Position numbers and translations under genes: made by a program. From the NCBI GenBank assembly GCA_002803225.1, contig NXFV01001986.1:62001-126000 (forward strand): a DNA stretch of 64,000 bases, in the 5' to 3' direction. Shown in pieces: positions 22,572-34,964 of the stretch. This DNA comes from Gamarada debralockiae. Lineage: Eukaryota > Ascomycota > Leotiomycetes > Helotiales > Hyphodiscaceae. Position 1 is the stretch's first letter, and every line of letters starts with the position of its first letter. A model generated the notes under the pieces. That model was not told where the DNA came from. It was given only the letters and a program-made list of their open reading frames with translations, and made no database searches.

Positions 22572-24130
22572 TCAAGCATCGCTCCTACTGCTCTCCGCCG
22601 CAAGCACATTATCCCTCCCACTCGCCGTAGCCGTAGGAGCATGATCATTGTTCCACGTAAGATACGTATGATCGCCCAGTTTCCGTGGCTTGATTAAATG
22701 TGTGATTGTGAAGATTGTGCCGAGAACAACGCAGATGCCTGCTACGACGACATAGGCAATGCCGAGGAAGGGGTTCTTACCGCCGACTACGGTGCGGGTG
22801 CTGATTATGATGGATTTTGTGCCGCCGTATTCTGTTACGTTGAAATCTGTGGATGTTAATGGGGTAGGGGAAATAGGAGATGGAAGGGGAGGAACATACG
22901 GTGGTCAATGTTCACGCTGTACGTTCCGGTCTGCATAGTCGTAGTGTCGTTACGTTGAGCAAGCTTGCTGAATGTAGGCAGACCAGCCAGACGCATCCAG
23001 ACTTGGAACGCCTCATCGTTGACAAGATCTGGGTGGTAGTCATCAGAGTAGTTGTTCGGGTATCTGAGCACCCAGTTTGGTGGCACCGCCACATCCGCCC
23101 AATTGTACGACGACGGTCCGTAAAGTTTCTTGTCGCTGGCCCACGAGATGTCGGAGTTGTTCTGCATCACGTACGTCTGGTTGGCGACTTGCGAGCCCGG
23201 GACATTCAAGAGAACCGGACTGTAAAATGTATCGTTGAACACGGAATTCGCAGCCAATCCGCAGGGATAGTACGGTTTCTCAGTGCCGTTCACAGTGATA
23301 GTCGTAAGGGGAGTGCAGTCGCTACCATGAATTGTGCTCGCGGAGACGGCCTTCCCGGATAATTGGTCGTTGTTGAAAGACTTGGCGTACCGTCTGTGAT
23401 TCTGGTAGAAGTTCGTGAGGCGGTAGTAGAAGAGGACTGGAGGGTTCATGTCGTTTGGAATAGGGAATGTGAGGACGCATTGCGTTGTGTTCTCCACTGT
23501 AGCGTGTACGATGCCAGTCGTGGTGTTCTGATATGTGGCGGTGATGGTTCTCCGGCTCCATGTGGGCGCATCTGGCTTATCGGTGTAGCTGGAGTTCTTC
23601 TTGAAGTGCATCGTTACGAGGTTCGATGGCATCTGTGAGGTCGTAGGGTATTCGGGTGCTTGGTCCCAGCAGTGCGAATAGTCAAGTATGATCTCTTGCA
23701 CCTGTTTCGTTCCATCCGTCAGCCCCGAGTCTCAATCCATCTACATCGCCCTGCCCCGCATTCATCACTGACCTGAGCGCTGGCATATAACAGTAATCCT
23801 CCAATTGGTGCAAATATAATACCGATCGCAAAAAATAAGGGGAGAACAGTCTTCGGCGTAAGAATCGGTCTTGGATCGCCTTTGTCAGCTCGTGTTGCCA
23901 GATTGAATCCATCGCACTTACTGCCATGCCTTCAGTCGTTGTTGACGGAACGCAGTATCTGCGAAGAAGAATCCAAAGTCAGCCCATCATTCCTCCTCAT
24001 CCGCAGCTCATCAAAGGAATCCCTCACTTGCTGGCCTCCTGCTCTTTTGCTTCGTCTTGTCACTATGTTGATTGGGGTCTTGCGAATCGATGGAGTCGTC
24101 ATGACCCATTGGCGGTTGTGTGTTAGCCAT
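22572..24130 (-). CDS. CDC50/LEM3 family subunit of phospholipid flippases
   Basis: Accessory beta subunit needed for export and activity of P4-ATPase lipid flippases in the secretory pathway. Five exons on the reverse strand: 24130-24028, 23958-23922, 23869-23773, 23701-22900, 22846-22572; phases close to 437 residues. The second exon is only 37 bases. The cytosolic N-terminus leads to [20 protein letters not shown] and the first membrane helix ([20 protein letters not shown]). The large lumenal domain has many N-glycosylation sequons and paired Cys. It contains [20 protein letters not shown] and [16 protein letters not shown], family signatures. The second helix [18 protein letters not shown] is followed by the conserved [14 protein letters not shown]. 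Which of the CDC50, LEM3 or CRF1 paralogues it matches cannot be decided here. Confidence 0.95.
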
Positions 24131-24518
24131 CTTGAGAAGATGCCGAGGTCATGGGCCGGCTCTATCCGATTTATTGTTTCGTCGATGGTGTTGTTGTGAA
24201 GTGTTTTGGGAGTTGAAGGCCGTCGTCGCGATGATGTTCCCTCCCTCTGCCGCCGTTCCGCCGCAATTTTAGCGCGAAACTTCAAGCTCAGCCACACCCA
24301 AAATATCCTTTAAAGCCACATCAGGGAAGGAGAATGGACGAAGTTACGAAGACCTTTCATTCAATCGTGGGTTGGGTTTGAAAATACCATCACTGTTGTT
24401 CGCAATGTTAAAGGCAATAAGCGTCTGGAAGAAATCATGATCAAGTTTGGGCACAATTCAGAGTCACAAAGCGGCAACGAGCTCACGTTCATTCGACTTT
24501 TGAAGACACATGCAAGGG

Positions 24519-24698
24519 CTAGGAAGGTGGAAGGTGTTCAAAGTCTTTTGCCTCATTCAAGTACACCCTCCTCCCTGAGATGGCGATATTTAACTCTGGA
24601 TTCTGCAATCCCAAAAGATCCTCAGCAAGTTTAACAATGGCCGGCGCCATCTTGGCCAACGCTCCAAGCAAAATGATAGTAGCCACAGGATCGCCCAT
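24519..24698 (-). CDS. Small hydrophobic ORF downstream of the Sae2/CtIP gene
   Basis: A 59-codon frame from the ATG at 24698 (MGDPVATIILLGALAKMAP) to the TAG at 24519. It starts about 30 bases past the Sae2/CtIP stop on the same strand, in a different frame, and has an amphipathic/hydrophobic first half. No family recognised; most likely part of the 3' UTR region. Confidence 0.18.
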   Translation of the reverse strand: MGDPVATIILLGALAKMAPAIVKLAEDLLGLQNPELNIAISGRRVYLNEAKDFEHLPPS

Positions 24699-24730
24699 CC
24701 GCCCAAAGCCCAGCAACAATACTGATATCC

Positions 24731-27722
24731 CTACTCGTCCCGAAAAATATAAGCTCCTCCTCTCATCGCCTCCTCGTACCTACGTGCTATCTGATCTCGT
24801 TCAAGCTGCTCAGCTTTCGCACGATCCTGAGCCTGTTCCTGTGTATCAGGGAAGTCTGACCTCCAGTACCCAGGTGGGCTCTGTCTTCTCTCATACGCAT
24901 GCTTATGCCTGCCGAATTTGTTCGAAAAATCACGAGCCAAGGCCTGCATCAAAGTCTCTTGTCTTTCAGCCTTCGTCATATCCCGAACCTTGTAGCTGTT
25001 GTCGCCTAGGAACTCCTTGAGAATCTTGTCATCAGCTTCTTCTTGTGACATTGTCAGGGGCTTGTTCAGATCTCTTGTAGCCTCAGCAAGGGCTCGAAAC
25101 TTGCCACCACAGCATTCGGGTTTGGTGCAACCTTGGAGACATCGACGTTCTGCTTGGTTGCGGACGACATCATTGAATGCGTAGTTGTAGCCTTGATTGT
25201 AAGCCGGGTTGACTTTGAAATCCTGAAGCGTGAGTTGGTTCAATGGTCGGGTGCGTAGTGCTTGATTCCGAGGTCTGGCCGGGGTGGTAATTCGTTCCCT
25301 AGAACGAGGTTGTACCGTCTTGAACACTGATTTGAGGGGTTTGGTTTGCCCACTCGTGCCTTCAGATGACGATTTTTGAAGTTCCACAGAACCCGTCAAT
25401 GAATGCTTGGAAGGAGGTCGTTCATGTTGAGCAGGAGTTCTCTGCGACGATTTGAAAGGCTTTGGGGGTCCCAGACGCGTTTCGGATGAGTCTCTCGACG
25501 TTGGTCCAGATTCATACGCTGAGTCCCTAAAAGTGCCTCTAGAAGATGGTCTCGATGGCTCGACAGAACTTCTCAATAAACCATTTGATGACGGCCTTGA
25601 TGTTTCCACTGATTTCTGTACGCTCCCCCTATATGTTGGCCTTGGAGGCTCGGCAGGTTCCTTGCTTCTCGTCAAGCCCTTGCAAAGAGGAGGACCGAAA
25701 TTTGCATTGTTTGGAGTGTCCTCTTCAGGAACTTCGTATGCTCGGCTCGAAACTGCAGAACCTCCTCCGGTACGACGTGGGTTTGGCTGAATGGGTGTCG
25801 CACGAGCCGGACTCAGTACATGCTTTGGCGGAGAAGCATTCGCAAGAAGGTTCCCAAGAAGTTGAGCTTGTTCGGGTGTAGATGTACTTCGTTTGCGGGA
25901 GCTCTTTCCGATAGACTGGATAACCTGGCCGTCTTCAATCAGGTCACTAACAGCCTTATCACTAGCAATTCTCCGTCGTTTCGATGCTCTTTCAGCAGAA
26001 GTCATGGTTAGTATCTGCGTGTTGGGACTCCGAGGCTGGAGAGCGGAGCCTGCTCGGCCGACTCCAGTTCTGCGAATCGGCGTCCCTTGCGAAACTTGCC
26101 ACAATCCTTGAGAATCGGTATTATGACTGTAGTCATGACCTTGACCTTCATTCTGTGCCGCGTTGACAAGGGTAGAACAAGTTCTGAGTGCCTGTTGCAG
26201 AAACGGACGACCTTTTCGCGGTGTGATTTGTTTCTCGCCGATATCATCCAGGTCAATGCTCTCATCCAAGGCATGAAATGCCGCGAGACCGATAGGAGAG
26301 CTCGAGATGGTTTCGATCTTTACTCTGGCAACTTCATTTAGCTCGGTATCCTTGCGACTCTTTCTCTTCCGTACACTTTTGGAGGAGATGACAGTGGGAG
26401 TATCCGGTGATGGTGGAGCATCTGTGGATGGTTCTTCTTTGGTTGCTTGAGCATTGGCTTTCTTAGGGGACGTATCTTGGATGTAATCGTCGGCTGTACT
26501 TGTATAATGGGGTTCCAGAACTTCGAGTTTTGTATCGATCACTCTCTCATCGCCGCCATTGACTCCACCGGGCAAGAGAATAGAAAGCTCGTAGGACGTA
26601 GCTAGTTTGCTTTGATCCCTGCCCGGTGCTCTTGAAGTCTTGACGAGCTCACCTGCCTGCTCAGATCCTAGAGGTGTGGAAGTGACAGGGGACCATCGTT
26701 TGATGGGACTACTCGTGGGTGCCCGACGACGTCGAGAAGCCGCGACAATCTCATTCAAAGTCGGGGAATTCAGAGCTTGAAGGATATCCTCAAAGCTTAG
26801 GACTCTTCCGCCGTAGTGGATAGGGCCCGACGTTGCGGAATTCAAAGCCATCGAAACCTCCTCCAAATTCTGTGCCTCGCGTTCCTGCCTTGAGCCCATT
26901 TTCGGGGCTATCTCCAGCCCTTGTGGCATATTGTTTTCACCATTGATATCTCGAATTTGCGCTCTCAATTGGCGAAGCTCTTCATCTTGCTGCTCGATCG
27001 TCGCATCCCTTTTTTTGACCTTCTTTTCCAGGTGGTCATAGTGTTCTCGATACTTCTTCATTTCCTCCTTCTTAGCGGTGAACGCCTTCTCAATTTGTTC
27101 TCTGGCTGATGTGATGTCGGCATGGTTTTCGTACAGCTTATTGAATTTCCTCACCAAGGACTCGTAAATGTCCTTTGCAACAACTCCGGATTCGCTGTTC
27201 AGTGCCGAAGATGGTGGTTCGCTGACAGCCGGTGTTGATCTCAAAACATTACCACCCACAGACTTTTTGTCCTTAGCAAGCTCCAGAGCCTGTCTGTGTT
27301 CCGCCGCCAGACGCTTATTCTCCTTCTCCAACTCACCGACTCGTAAAGATGCATTCTTGTGCGTTTCTAGCTCCTCCGCAAGCCGAGCATTATCTTCGAC
27401 CAACCGATTTATCTCAGCGTTCTTCTCGTTCAGAACCCCCACCTCACTCAATCTTGCCTCCTGCGCCCGCTTCTGTTGTATAAGACTTGAGACCTCATCT
27501 TCCAACTCGTCCGCTTTTGACGCTTTCTCTCTGAGAATATTTAATTTCTCGCGGGGAATTAGGATGTTGTTCTTGTGGTCAAGTTCTGCCAGGAATGTCA
27601 GTCATCATATTTTGAGGATCGAAGGGTTGAGATATACCAGCTGCGAGATTTGCACCAATTCGATCACAGACTTTATTCAACTCGTCGAAGAGCTCCTGCC
27701 TACCACTCTGCCAGATATCCAT
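24731..27722 (-). CDS. DNA-end-resection protein of the Sae2/CtIP/Ctp1 family
   Basis: Cofactor of the Mre11-Rad50 nuclease that starts resection of double-strand breaks in repair and meiosis. Two exons on the reverse strand, 27722-27638 and 27585-24731, phase 1 GT-AG intron, 979 residues. The N-terminus MDIWQSGRQELFDELNKVCD starts a long coiled coil (to about residue 230), the oligomerisation region of this family. The centre is long, Ser/Pro-rich and disordered. The C-terminal Sae2 domain is clear: LTLQDFKVNPAYNQGYNYAF, then ERRCLQGCTKPECCGGKFR with clustered Cys, then KFGRHKHAYERRQSPPGYW, the RHR/PPGYW block needed for nuclease activation in relatives. It is longer than yeast Sae2, as is usual for moulds. 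Confidence 0.93.
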
Positions 27723-29198
27723 CGCAAAGCTGCGTGTTGTGTTATCGATCCATGATTTTAGTTGTTGCGTTGATGTTGCTCGGGAGGACGCGCTTCAGAA
27801 GTCGCGTCAACATCACGTGCGATGCGTCAACTCGCGCAACGTCTTTTAATTTTCAAATCCGAACAATTTCAGAAGAATCAAGTGTTTCTATGTTTTTAGT
27901 AGGGTTCTCGGCGAATATGAATGTTTCTCGTTGGGTTTCCCCAAAAAAATATTTGTGCGTGGCAAAAAGGATATACCATACCATTATCTTTGTCACCTCG
28001 TAAGGGCTTCTATTTCTCGACTTTCTTTTCTGGAAGCTCAAACGTAGACAAGCGACTCGAATAATAGATAGTAACTTGACCCTGTTGTCCCCTTATAAAG
28101 TTTCGGGAGTAAATGAGCGATTCATGAAGGCTATGGAGGTCTTTCTCGGAAGTTCAAGGGAGATGAGGGATTCACAAAGCAGAGCTTGAAAGTCTCAGAG
28201 AGGGCGAGTGATTAGCGATTTCCGAAGGGGAGAGCTGCAAGTGTATTGAGGGTAGGTTAGATCTCAAAGCAGCGACAATTTGTTCGTATTTGTTCCTCCT
28301 AGAGTCTCCAGATCTCTGTCTTTAACCAATGTTTACTACTCGAGCGAGATGGAACCGCCGACTATCCAAAGGACATCGCTGGGTATCATTCAAGTTCGTC
28401 GAGGTACAGCATTTTAGGTTCTAACATTCTTCAGGCGCTCTGCGATTGTCTTTCGACGCGGCTGTGGCGCAGTCAGCGCAGGCCAGCCCCTGTTTCAGGT
28501 TCGACTCCTCACATGTGGCTACGCTTAAAACAGAATAAGCGACATCAGGGACTCTAAGCTGTAAAGTACTTACAGTACAACTCTACAAAACAAAACAACA
28601 TGATGAACTCAAACTGCAGCAAAGTTCAGAAAGAGAGTCAAGTTCGGCCCTTTACCGGTCGATCCGAGCCAGCATCCCCTGAATTAGCCTCGGTCCGACA
28701 GTTACACTACGGAGTTTACCGACAATAGACCTCTGAGCTCTTACGAAATAGAATCAGCTCATTAGAAGCATAAGAGAATAGAGATCACCACGAATCCGTC
28801 GATCCGCACCTGCACAAGCGTTGGGAGCAAAGAAGGGCCGAGAAATCAGTAAGCCATGGAGACGTTTTCCCCGCTGCGGGCGATTGCGGGGCATCTAAAA
28901 ACCTTAACCGTTGGAACTGACGCCACGTTCCTGCATTTTGAGCCAGTCAGCAAATCAGATGGTTAAGGGCTAAATTGCTTTAGGAGGGTAGGCACCAAGC
29001 TGCAGGATGCAGGATTTCCTCCCTGGATCCTTGGCATATCGTCATCGTTGATTGACTGAACAGAAAGACTTTGAATGATCATCGCGGGGTAGCTTTTGGG
29101 GGTGAACACCCCCGGGCTATCTCAGCTGTTGCTTGGGATAGTTTTTATTCAATTGTTCCCTTTGGAACGATAATTGGAATTCTGGCATTTAACTGATA
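27723..29198. other. Divergent intergenic region between the Sae2/CtIP gene and acid trehalase
   Basis: About 1.5 kb with no protein gene recognised. The region around 28560-28577 contains a near-palindrome (ctgtaaagtacttacag). A tRNA-like segment is listed separately. The last 200 bases before the trehalase start hold the trehalase promoter. Confidence 0.5.
28459..28520 (+). other. tRNA-like relic with A and B box
   Basis: The segment has an A-box-like tggcgcagtcagcgc with a possible GCGC/GCGC D stem and a perfect B-box core ggttcgactcc with a partly paired T stem. Only about 14 bases lie between the D arm and the T stem, so there is no room for an anticodon arm, and the two ends do not form an acceptor stem. 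It is therefore a truncated tRNA or a tRNA-derived repeat end, not a working tRNA. Confidence 0.35.
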
Positions 29199-32100
29199 AT
29201 GGATTGTCTTTTGAAAGCCTTCGTTGTGGGGTTTCTGAGCTTTAGAGCTCTGGCTCAAACAGACTTCTCGACTTCGAGTGGGATTTCCACTTGGAATGGG
29301 ACGGAATGGTCTTTGACGGCTACAACTTTCATTCCGGGGCAATACCAGTCGAGGTCATCACTTGCAAATGGGTGAGTTTTCACTCTATGACTTTCAAACC
29401 TTGGAAGTTGACTTGAGTTTAGATATGTTGGAGCCTCTCTTTCTGCTGCCGGACCGTTCTTCGAGATCGATGTGAATCAGACAGATGCCAGCGGGATTCA
29501 ACCTACAAATGGATGGCCACTCTTTGATCCTCGGATCTCATTCTCGACATTCTCTGGCTTCTGGGACGTTCAGATAAACGGCAGTGGTACTAATTATCCC
29601 TGGCTTCAGCAGTATGGTTGGGAGAGTTTCATCAGTGGCATTCCTCACCCAACAGCAATCATCTTCGCTTTCGGAGACAACTACCTCGACGCCACAGTTA
29701 GCAACACCACGATTTCGAACTTCTCCTCAAAATTGACATTCAAGACTGGTGTGGGTGAATGGTCATATACCTGGAGCCCAACCAACTCTGCTGCATCATT
29801 CAACGTCTCGTATGCCGCGATATTCAGCAGAGAGAGACCGAATGTCATTGCAGTCACAGCGAGCATTACGCCATCGGCCGACATCAATGGTACTGTTACC
29901 GATTTGCTTGATGGACGAAGTGCTGCTCGTTCGTACTTGAACGCCCAAGGCATGGACACAAATGGCTCAACTATTTACACGTCTGTTCATCCTAATGGGC
30001 TTGCGAACATTACCGGATTTCTCGTCTCGGGTGTCAATTTCTCAAATTCCTACACCGACTCGTCCTCACGCGCTGCTGCCCAAGGGAAATTTGTCAGCTC
30101 CAATGATACAACCATCGGCCAATCATACAACATCACTCTAAAGAAAGGGGAGACGGCTACGTTCTACAAATACGTAGGCGCTGCATCAAATGACAAATTT
30201 CCTGATGCCGAGTCTGTTGCTCGACAGGCGCAAGCTTCTGCGCAAAGCGATGGGTGGGATACGCTGCTACAAGAACACACCGCCGCCTGGGCGAAGATCA
30301 TCACTGAGGACTCTGTGGATGACTTCACAGACCCCGCTACTGGCGAGCTACCTGATGACCCAAATATCGAGGTCCTCCAGATTGCATCTGTAGCGAATGT
30401 GTATTATCTGCTGCAGAACATGCAACCTGATGGCAGTGATCTCAACGATAATTCGGTGTCGGTCGGTGGATTGGTCTCTGATTCGTATGCTGGACTTGTC
30501 TTTTGGGATGCAGGTTAGTGGCTCTAGAGCAAAATGTTCCCGTCTTCCAGGCTGTACCATGAGCTGTAGGTCTTGAACCATAGCTCGGAACAAATACGCA
30601 GAATCTCTCAAATAAAATAAATAATCGCTAACTTCCTAATCTTCGTAGACTACTGGATGGCACCCGGTTTGAATTTGGCTTTCCCAGGATGGAGCAAGCA
30701 GATCAGCAACTTCAGAATCAAGCAACATCCCCAAGCTTTAGCGAATGCTGCCTTCAATGGATATCCAAATGGTAGTGCCTTGTATTCCTGGACTGCTGGG
30801 AGATATGGAAACTGCACTGGAACGGGTCCATGCGTGGATTATGAATATCATCTCAACTACGATATCGCCTTCAATTTATTCCAGCAATACAACATTACCA
30901 ATAACGAGACTTGGTTTAATAACGGTCCTCGACAAATTATTGAATCGGCGGCTATCATGACTGGTCAATTACTCAAATTCAACGAGACTACACAAACTTA
31001 TTGGCTGCACAACATGACGGATCCGGACGAATATGCAAACAATGTCGACAACGGAGCATTCACTATCGCCTCCGCGGCTGATCTGCTAAAGCAAGCGAAC
31101 GAGTTGAGGGTCTTGCAAGGACTACCTATCAATGCGACTTGGCAGGATCAGTATGAGAGGATTGCATTTCCATCCGCTCCCTCCAATATCACTCTTGAAT
31201 ACCAGACGATGAATGATAGTGTCGCTGTCAAACAAGCAGATGTTGTGCTGTTGACTTATCCTTTGGATTATAGCCAGAATTATACGGCCAGTGGCAAGCT
31301 GCTTGACTTGGACTATGTAAGTAAATCCTCATCTTCCAGAAACAGTACGTGACCGACTTTGAAATAGTATGCCAACAAACAATCGCCAAATGGCCCAGCC
31401 ATGACTTACTCGATTTTCGCAGTCGACGCCAACGCCTTGTCGCCATCTGGCTGCTCAGCATACACCTACACACTCAACGGCTTCCTTCCCTATCTCCGTG
31501 CACCCTGGTATCAATTCTCTGAGCAGGCCGTCGACGACGTGGCATTGAACGGCAACACGAATCCCGCATTTCCCTTCCTCACAGGCCACGGCGGCGCCAA
31601 CCAAGTCGTACCCTTCGGCTTCCTAGGCCTACGCACCGATCAAGACGTCCTGTACATCAACCCCTCTCTCCCGCCCCAAATCCCCTACGTCAAAGTCCGC
31701 ACCTTCTATTTCGCAGGCGCGACACTGGCCGCCTCTCTCAACTCAACACACACGAACATCACCCGACTCACAACCCCCTCATCCGTCAATCTCGTCGACC
31801 TGTACGCCAATGGTTCCATGCCATTGATCGTCGGAACACCCAACTCCCCAGGATCAGTCCCGGCCACGTACAACCTAACCATCAACCAAACCGTCACAAT
31901 CCCGAATCGCCTGTACTGGCAAAACCTGACCCACGCCAACAATCTCCTCCAATGTCTTCCAGTTACGAGCAACGACGCCTTTGCCGCCGGCCAATTCCCA
32001 CAAGCCGCCATCGACGGAGCAACAGCCACTCGCTGGCAACCCGCATCTAACTCCTCCGCCTCATTACTCGTCAACATGACGACCGTTCCCGCATCACCCA

Positions 32101-32426
32101 TCTCAGGCGTATATTTTGACTGGGGCGAACGCCCCCCCGTCAACGCCACCATCTACATTGGAAACCTGACCGATGGAGAAGGAGGCGTGTATGGGAATGA
32201 GATTCAAATTATTGTTGATGGAATCACGCCGAGTTTGCCATTTGATGCAGCAGCGGCGGCGGCGAGTAATCAGGATGTGGTGCCTGTTGTGGGGAATAGT
32301 ACTACTGTGGCGGTTGAGGGCGGTGCGTGGAGTGGTAGTTATGCGCGGTTGGAGATTGAAGGGTGTTGGGAAAATGATGGGGATGGAGCGACGGTTGGGG
32401 AGTTTGTGCTTATTGGTGCTAGTTGA
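29199..32426 (+). CDS. Acid trehalase (GH65 family)
   Basis: Secreted or vacuolar enzyme that hydrolyses trehalose to two glucoses. Four exons: 29199-29371, 29423-30513, 30649-31316, 31368-32426. GT-AG introns, phases closing to 996 residues, close to the usual length. A signal peptide (MDCLLKAFVVGFLSFRALA) precedes YVGASLSAAGPFFEIDVNQT. The N-terminal beta domain contains RISFSTFSGFWD. The catalytic (alpha/alpha)6 region spans VGGLVSDSYAGLVFWDADYW (the GH65 FWD..W motif), WTAGRYGNCTGTGPCVDYEY and IIESAAIMTGQLLKFNETT. The conserved QADVVLLTYPL segment follows. The C-terminal part after about residue 800 looks like a beta-rich, coagulation-factor-type module. Very many N-glycosylation sequons fit an extracytoplasmic protein. 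Confidence 0.95.
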
Positions 32427-32774
32427 GCAACTTTACAGTGTTTTAGTGTCAAGTTTGCGTATGAAATTGTATGAAGATATTCTCAACATATAGCTAATGT
32501 ATGTCGACGATCAAATGCAAAATGCTCGTTCATTTGTGCGGATCTGGAGTTCTGGACGGCAAGTGTTGCCCTCGTGACTTCTAGATAGGAACACCGCTCG
32601 ACTTCCTAATCTCTTTCTGGGCTTCTAAGCCTGGATTTCCACTCCCCAAACAACTCAGAACCACATATCACAAGGATCTCAGCTCTGGTGATAACTGTAC
32701 TCATTAGTGCTCTCTCATGTGCATAAAGCAATGTCAGTAATGCCAAAGGATTGTTCTCAAAGTGATCTATTACA
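32427..32774. other. Convergent 3' region of trehalase and the ArfGAP gene
   Basis: About 350 bases of AT/CT-rich sequence. No gene seen. Confidence 0.5.
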
Positions 32775-34964
32775 TTATCTCACAGATCTCGAACTAATGG
32801 TACCCCAAGCATCAGGGCTATGCCGACCATTCCATCCACCAGTATCTACACTCATGCTCTCCTGACTAACATGCCTCGCCCCATTTTGAGCAGGCGCAAA
32901 CTGTCCCATTGACCCCGAATCACCTGCTGGACTCTGCACACCGCCCCCTCCGCTCGCCATAAATGGGTTTCTGCTTCCTGACATCGGTGCCGCTACTGGA
33001 CTCGAGACACTTCTCTGCTGTTGCTGCGTATCCGTGGGCGCTGCTGGAGCGTTCTGGATTTCGCTCTGATTTTGTTGTTGGTGAAGAGGTGTTGGTGCCA
33101 ACTGCGGGTAGTTGTAGAGGTCCAGGATGCTTCGCTTATCAGCCTTCCCAGTCTGCTGTGGCATCAAAGGGAATGTTTGTTGCCTGTATTGCTGAAACTG
33201 GGGTTGCTGCGGAGCCTGGAAATCGTACGATTGTTGAGGTGCTTGCTGCGGTATCTGCTGAGGCATCTGCTGCTGAGGGATTTGCTGTTGATTGTTCTGG
33301 AAGAACGGGTTTGACCGCTGCGTTTGTTGCGTTGGCTGCTGTGGCTGCTGCTGGAAACCGTTATCGTAGAACGTATTTTGTTGTTGCATCGGCGATTGCT
33401 CTATCGGGCTATTGAAGAAGTTCCGTGTCTGGGCCGCCGGCGCCGATAACTGCTGGGCATATGGGTTCGATTGGAAGTTAGTGTTGATGGGTGGAACCTG
33501 CTGCTGCTGCTGTTGCATAAATGGATTGTAGTTTTGCTGTGGCTGTTGCGCAGGATTTTCGTATATAACAGGCGGGTAGTATTGTTGAGGTATAGAGGGA
33601 ACTGGTGGTGTCATAGACTGTTGGTAGAGTTGATGAACTTGAGATTGCTGCTGGGGAGCAGGAATTCCCCCGGTATGATTTGGGAAGAGAGGTTGTGAAG
33701 ATGAAACGGCCATATTCTGAAATGCTTGATTCAGAGAATATTGTGAGTGAGATGGCATGAGACCAAATGGATTCGAGTTTGGCGTCTGCTGGTATGGATT
33801 GTTTCCCATCGTCTGGTTTGGCTGCGAAATAGATCCTGTTGATTGGGAAGATTGCGGTTGTAATGGTGTACGTGGTGAATCGAGACTATCGAATGGGTTA
33901 TTTGACGATTTCGGTTGCTCCCTCTCTCGTGTCCGGTCAATTGTGAGTCCAATTGATGCGCTCATCGGTGTCCGCGAACGAGATGAAGGTCCAGAATCTG
34001 GCTTCGCTAACCCTACTGAGCCTGATCCTTCACCAAGTCTGACCAAAGTCTCAATAGATTTTTCCAAATTGCCCTGCAGCCCTTTCAGAACACTCATATT
34101 TCTCTTCTCATCTCTGAAGCCCATATCCCGTAGCTTCGCCAACTTCATATCCAAATTCTCTGGCCCTTCTGATCCAACAGATGCACCAAATATCTGTGAC
34201 GGCTTGTTCCTTCTATCAGGTGAAGGTGATCGTGCACGTTGTTCGAAATCGCTTTGCTCAGCTGCGGCTTGACGGCGAGATTTCGAGGATAAGGGGAAAA
34301 TCGACGAGGCGGATCTGAATCCAAATCTACTGCCCGTCTTTGGTGGCAGAGGTGGAGGTTGGTCGTCTGAGTTTGTGCTTCCAGTGTTATGCCTTGTTGG
34401 AGCTCTAACTGCTCTATCTTGGTACTTTTGTCGAATGAATCTCTCCATTGCAGAGTCTGCTTCATCCGCATCAAAGGGAACTGGAGGTCGCGTGTTCTGA
34501 GGGTTGTAGATTCGGTTCGACGCGACATTTCCGACACGCTTCATATTCTGCCAGACGTTAGATACTGTTAGAGCCCAAGAAGTTCCCTTGGAACATACCT
34601 CCACCTGTTCATTCGACCAAGAATCCATGCTCAGTGATTTAACTTTCGTGATATGCGTGCCTAGCTTCCGGTGCAATGCGGCGCATCGCATGCAGAGGAA
34701 TATACCCAACTGTCCCAGTATTAGCATGCGCGTCTTCATTAATCGTCGTCGAAGCATCAAGAAGGCGACTAGGATCACTCACACTCCAGCTTGCCCATCC
34801 TACAGTCACGATTAGCATCTCCTCACAGCACCAAAGACAATCGTCATACCTGGATTCCTAGCCTGACAATCCGCGCACACATTGTTCCCCGGTACCGTCT
34901 TTATGAGTTCCTGAAGCGTCCTCTCATTGCGCGCCTGTTGACGCTTGCTCAAAGCTCCTGACAT
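32775..34964 (-). CDS. ArfGAP domain protein with UBA-like segment and Gln-rich tail
   Basis: GTPase-activating protein for Arf-type GTPases in vesicle traffic. Four exons on the reverse strand: 34964-34850, 34799-34783 (17 bases), 34709-34599, 34547-32775; phases close to 671 residues. The start MSGALSKRQQARNERTLQEL leads to the zinc finger: C-x2-C-x16-C-x2-C beginning CADCQARNPG and ending LCMRC. The finger is split by two introns. RKLGTHITKVKSLSMDSW and the GN.ASNR segment (KRVGNVASNRIYN) complete the ArfGAP domain. A UBA-like helix bundle (LDMKLAKLRDMGFRDEKRN) lies near residue 230. The C-terminal half is rich in Gln, Asn and Pro with NPF/NPY-like repeats, which suggests binding to endocytic EH-type partners. 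It resembles yeast Gts1/Age-type proteins in layout. Confidence 0.93.

Noticed and set aside
22880..23362. Plus-strand open frame of 160 codons
   Set aside because: Antisense to exon 4 of the CDC50-like gene; no coherent domain.
27168..27755. Plus-strand open frame of 195 codons
   Set aside because: Antisense to the coiled-coil exon of the Sae2/CtIP gene; Ser/Phe-rich low-complexity translation with no family features.
28459..28520. Functional tRNA gene
   Set aside because: No anticodon arm fits between the D arm and T stem, and the acceptor ends do not pair.
33757..34272. Plus-strand open frame of 171 codons
   Set aside because: Antisense to the ArfGAP gene, which has a complete domain structure on the other strand.
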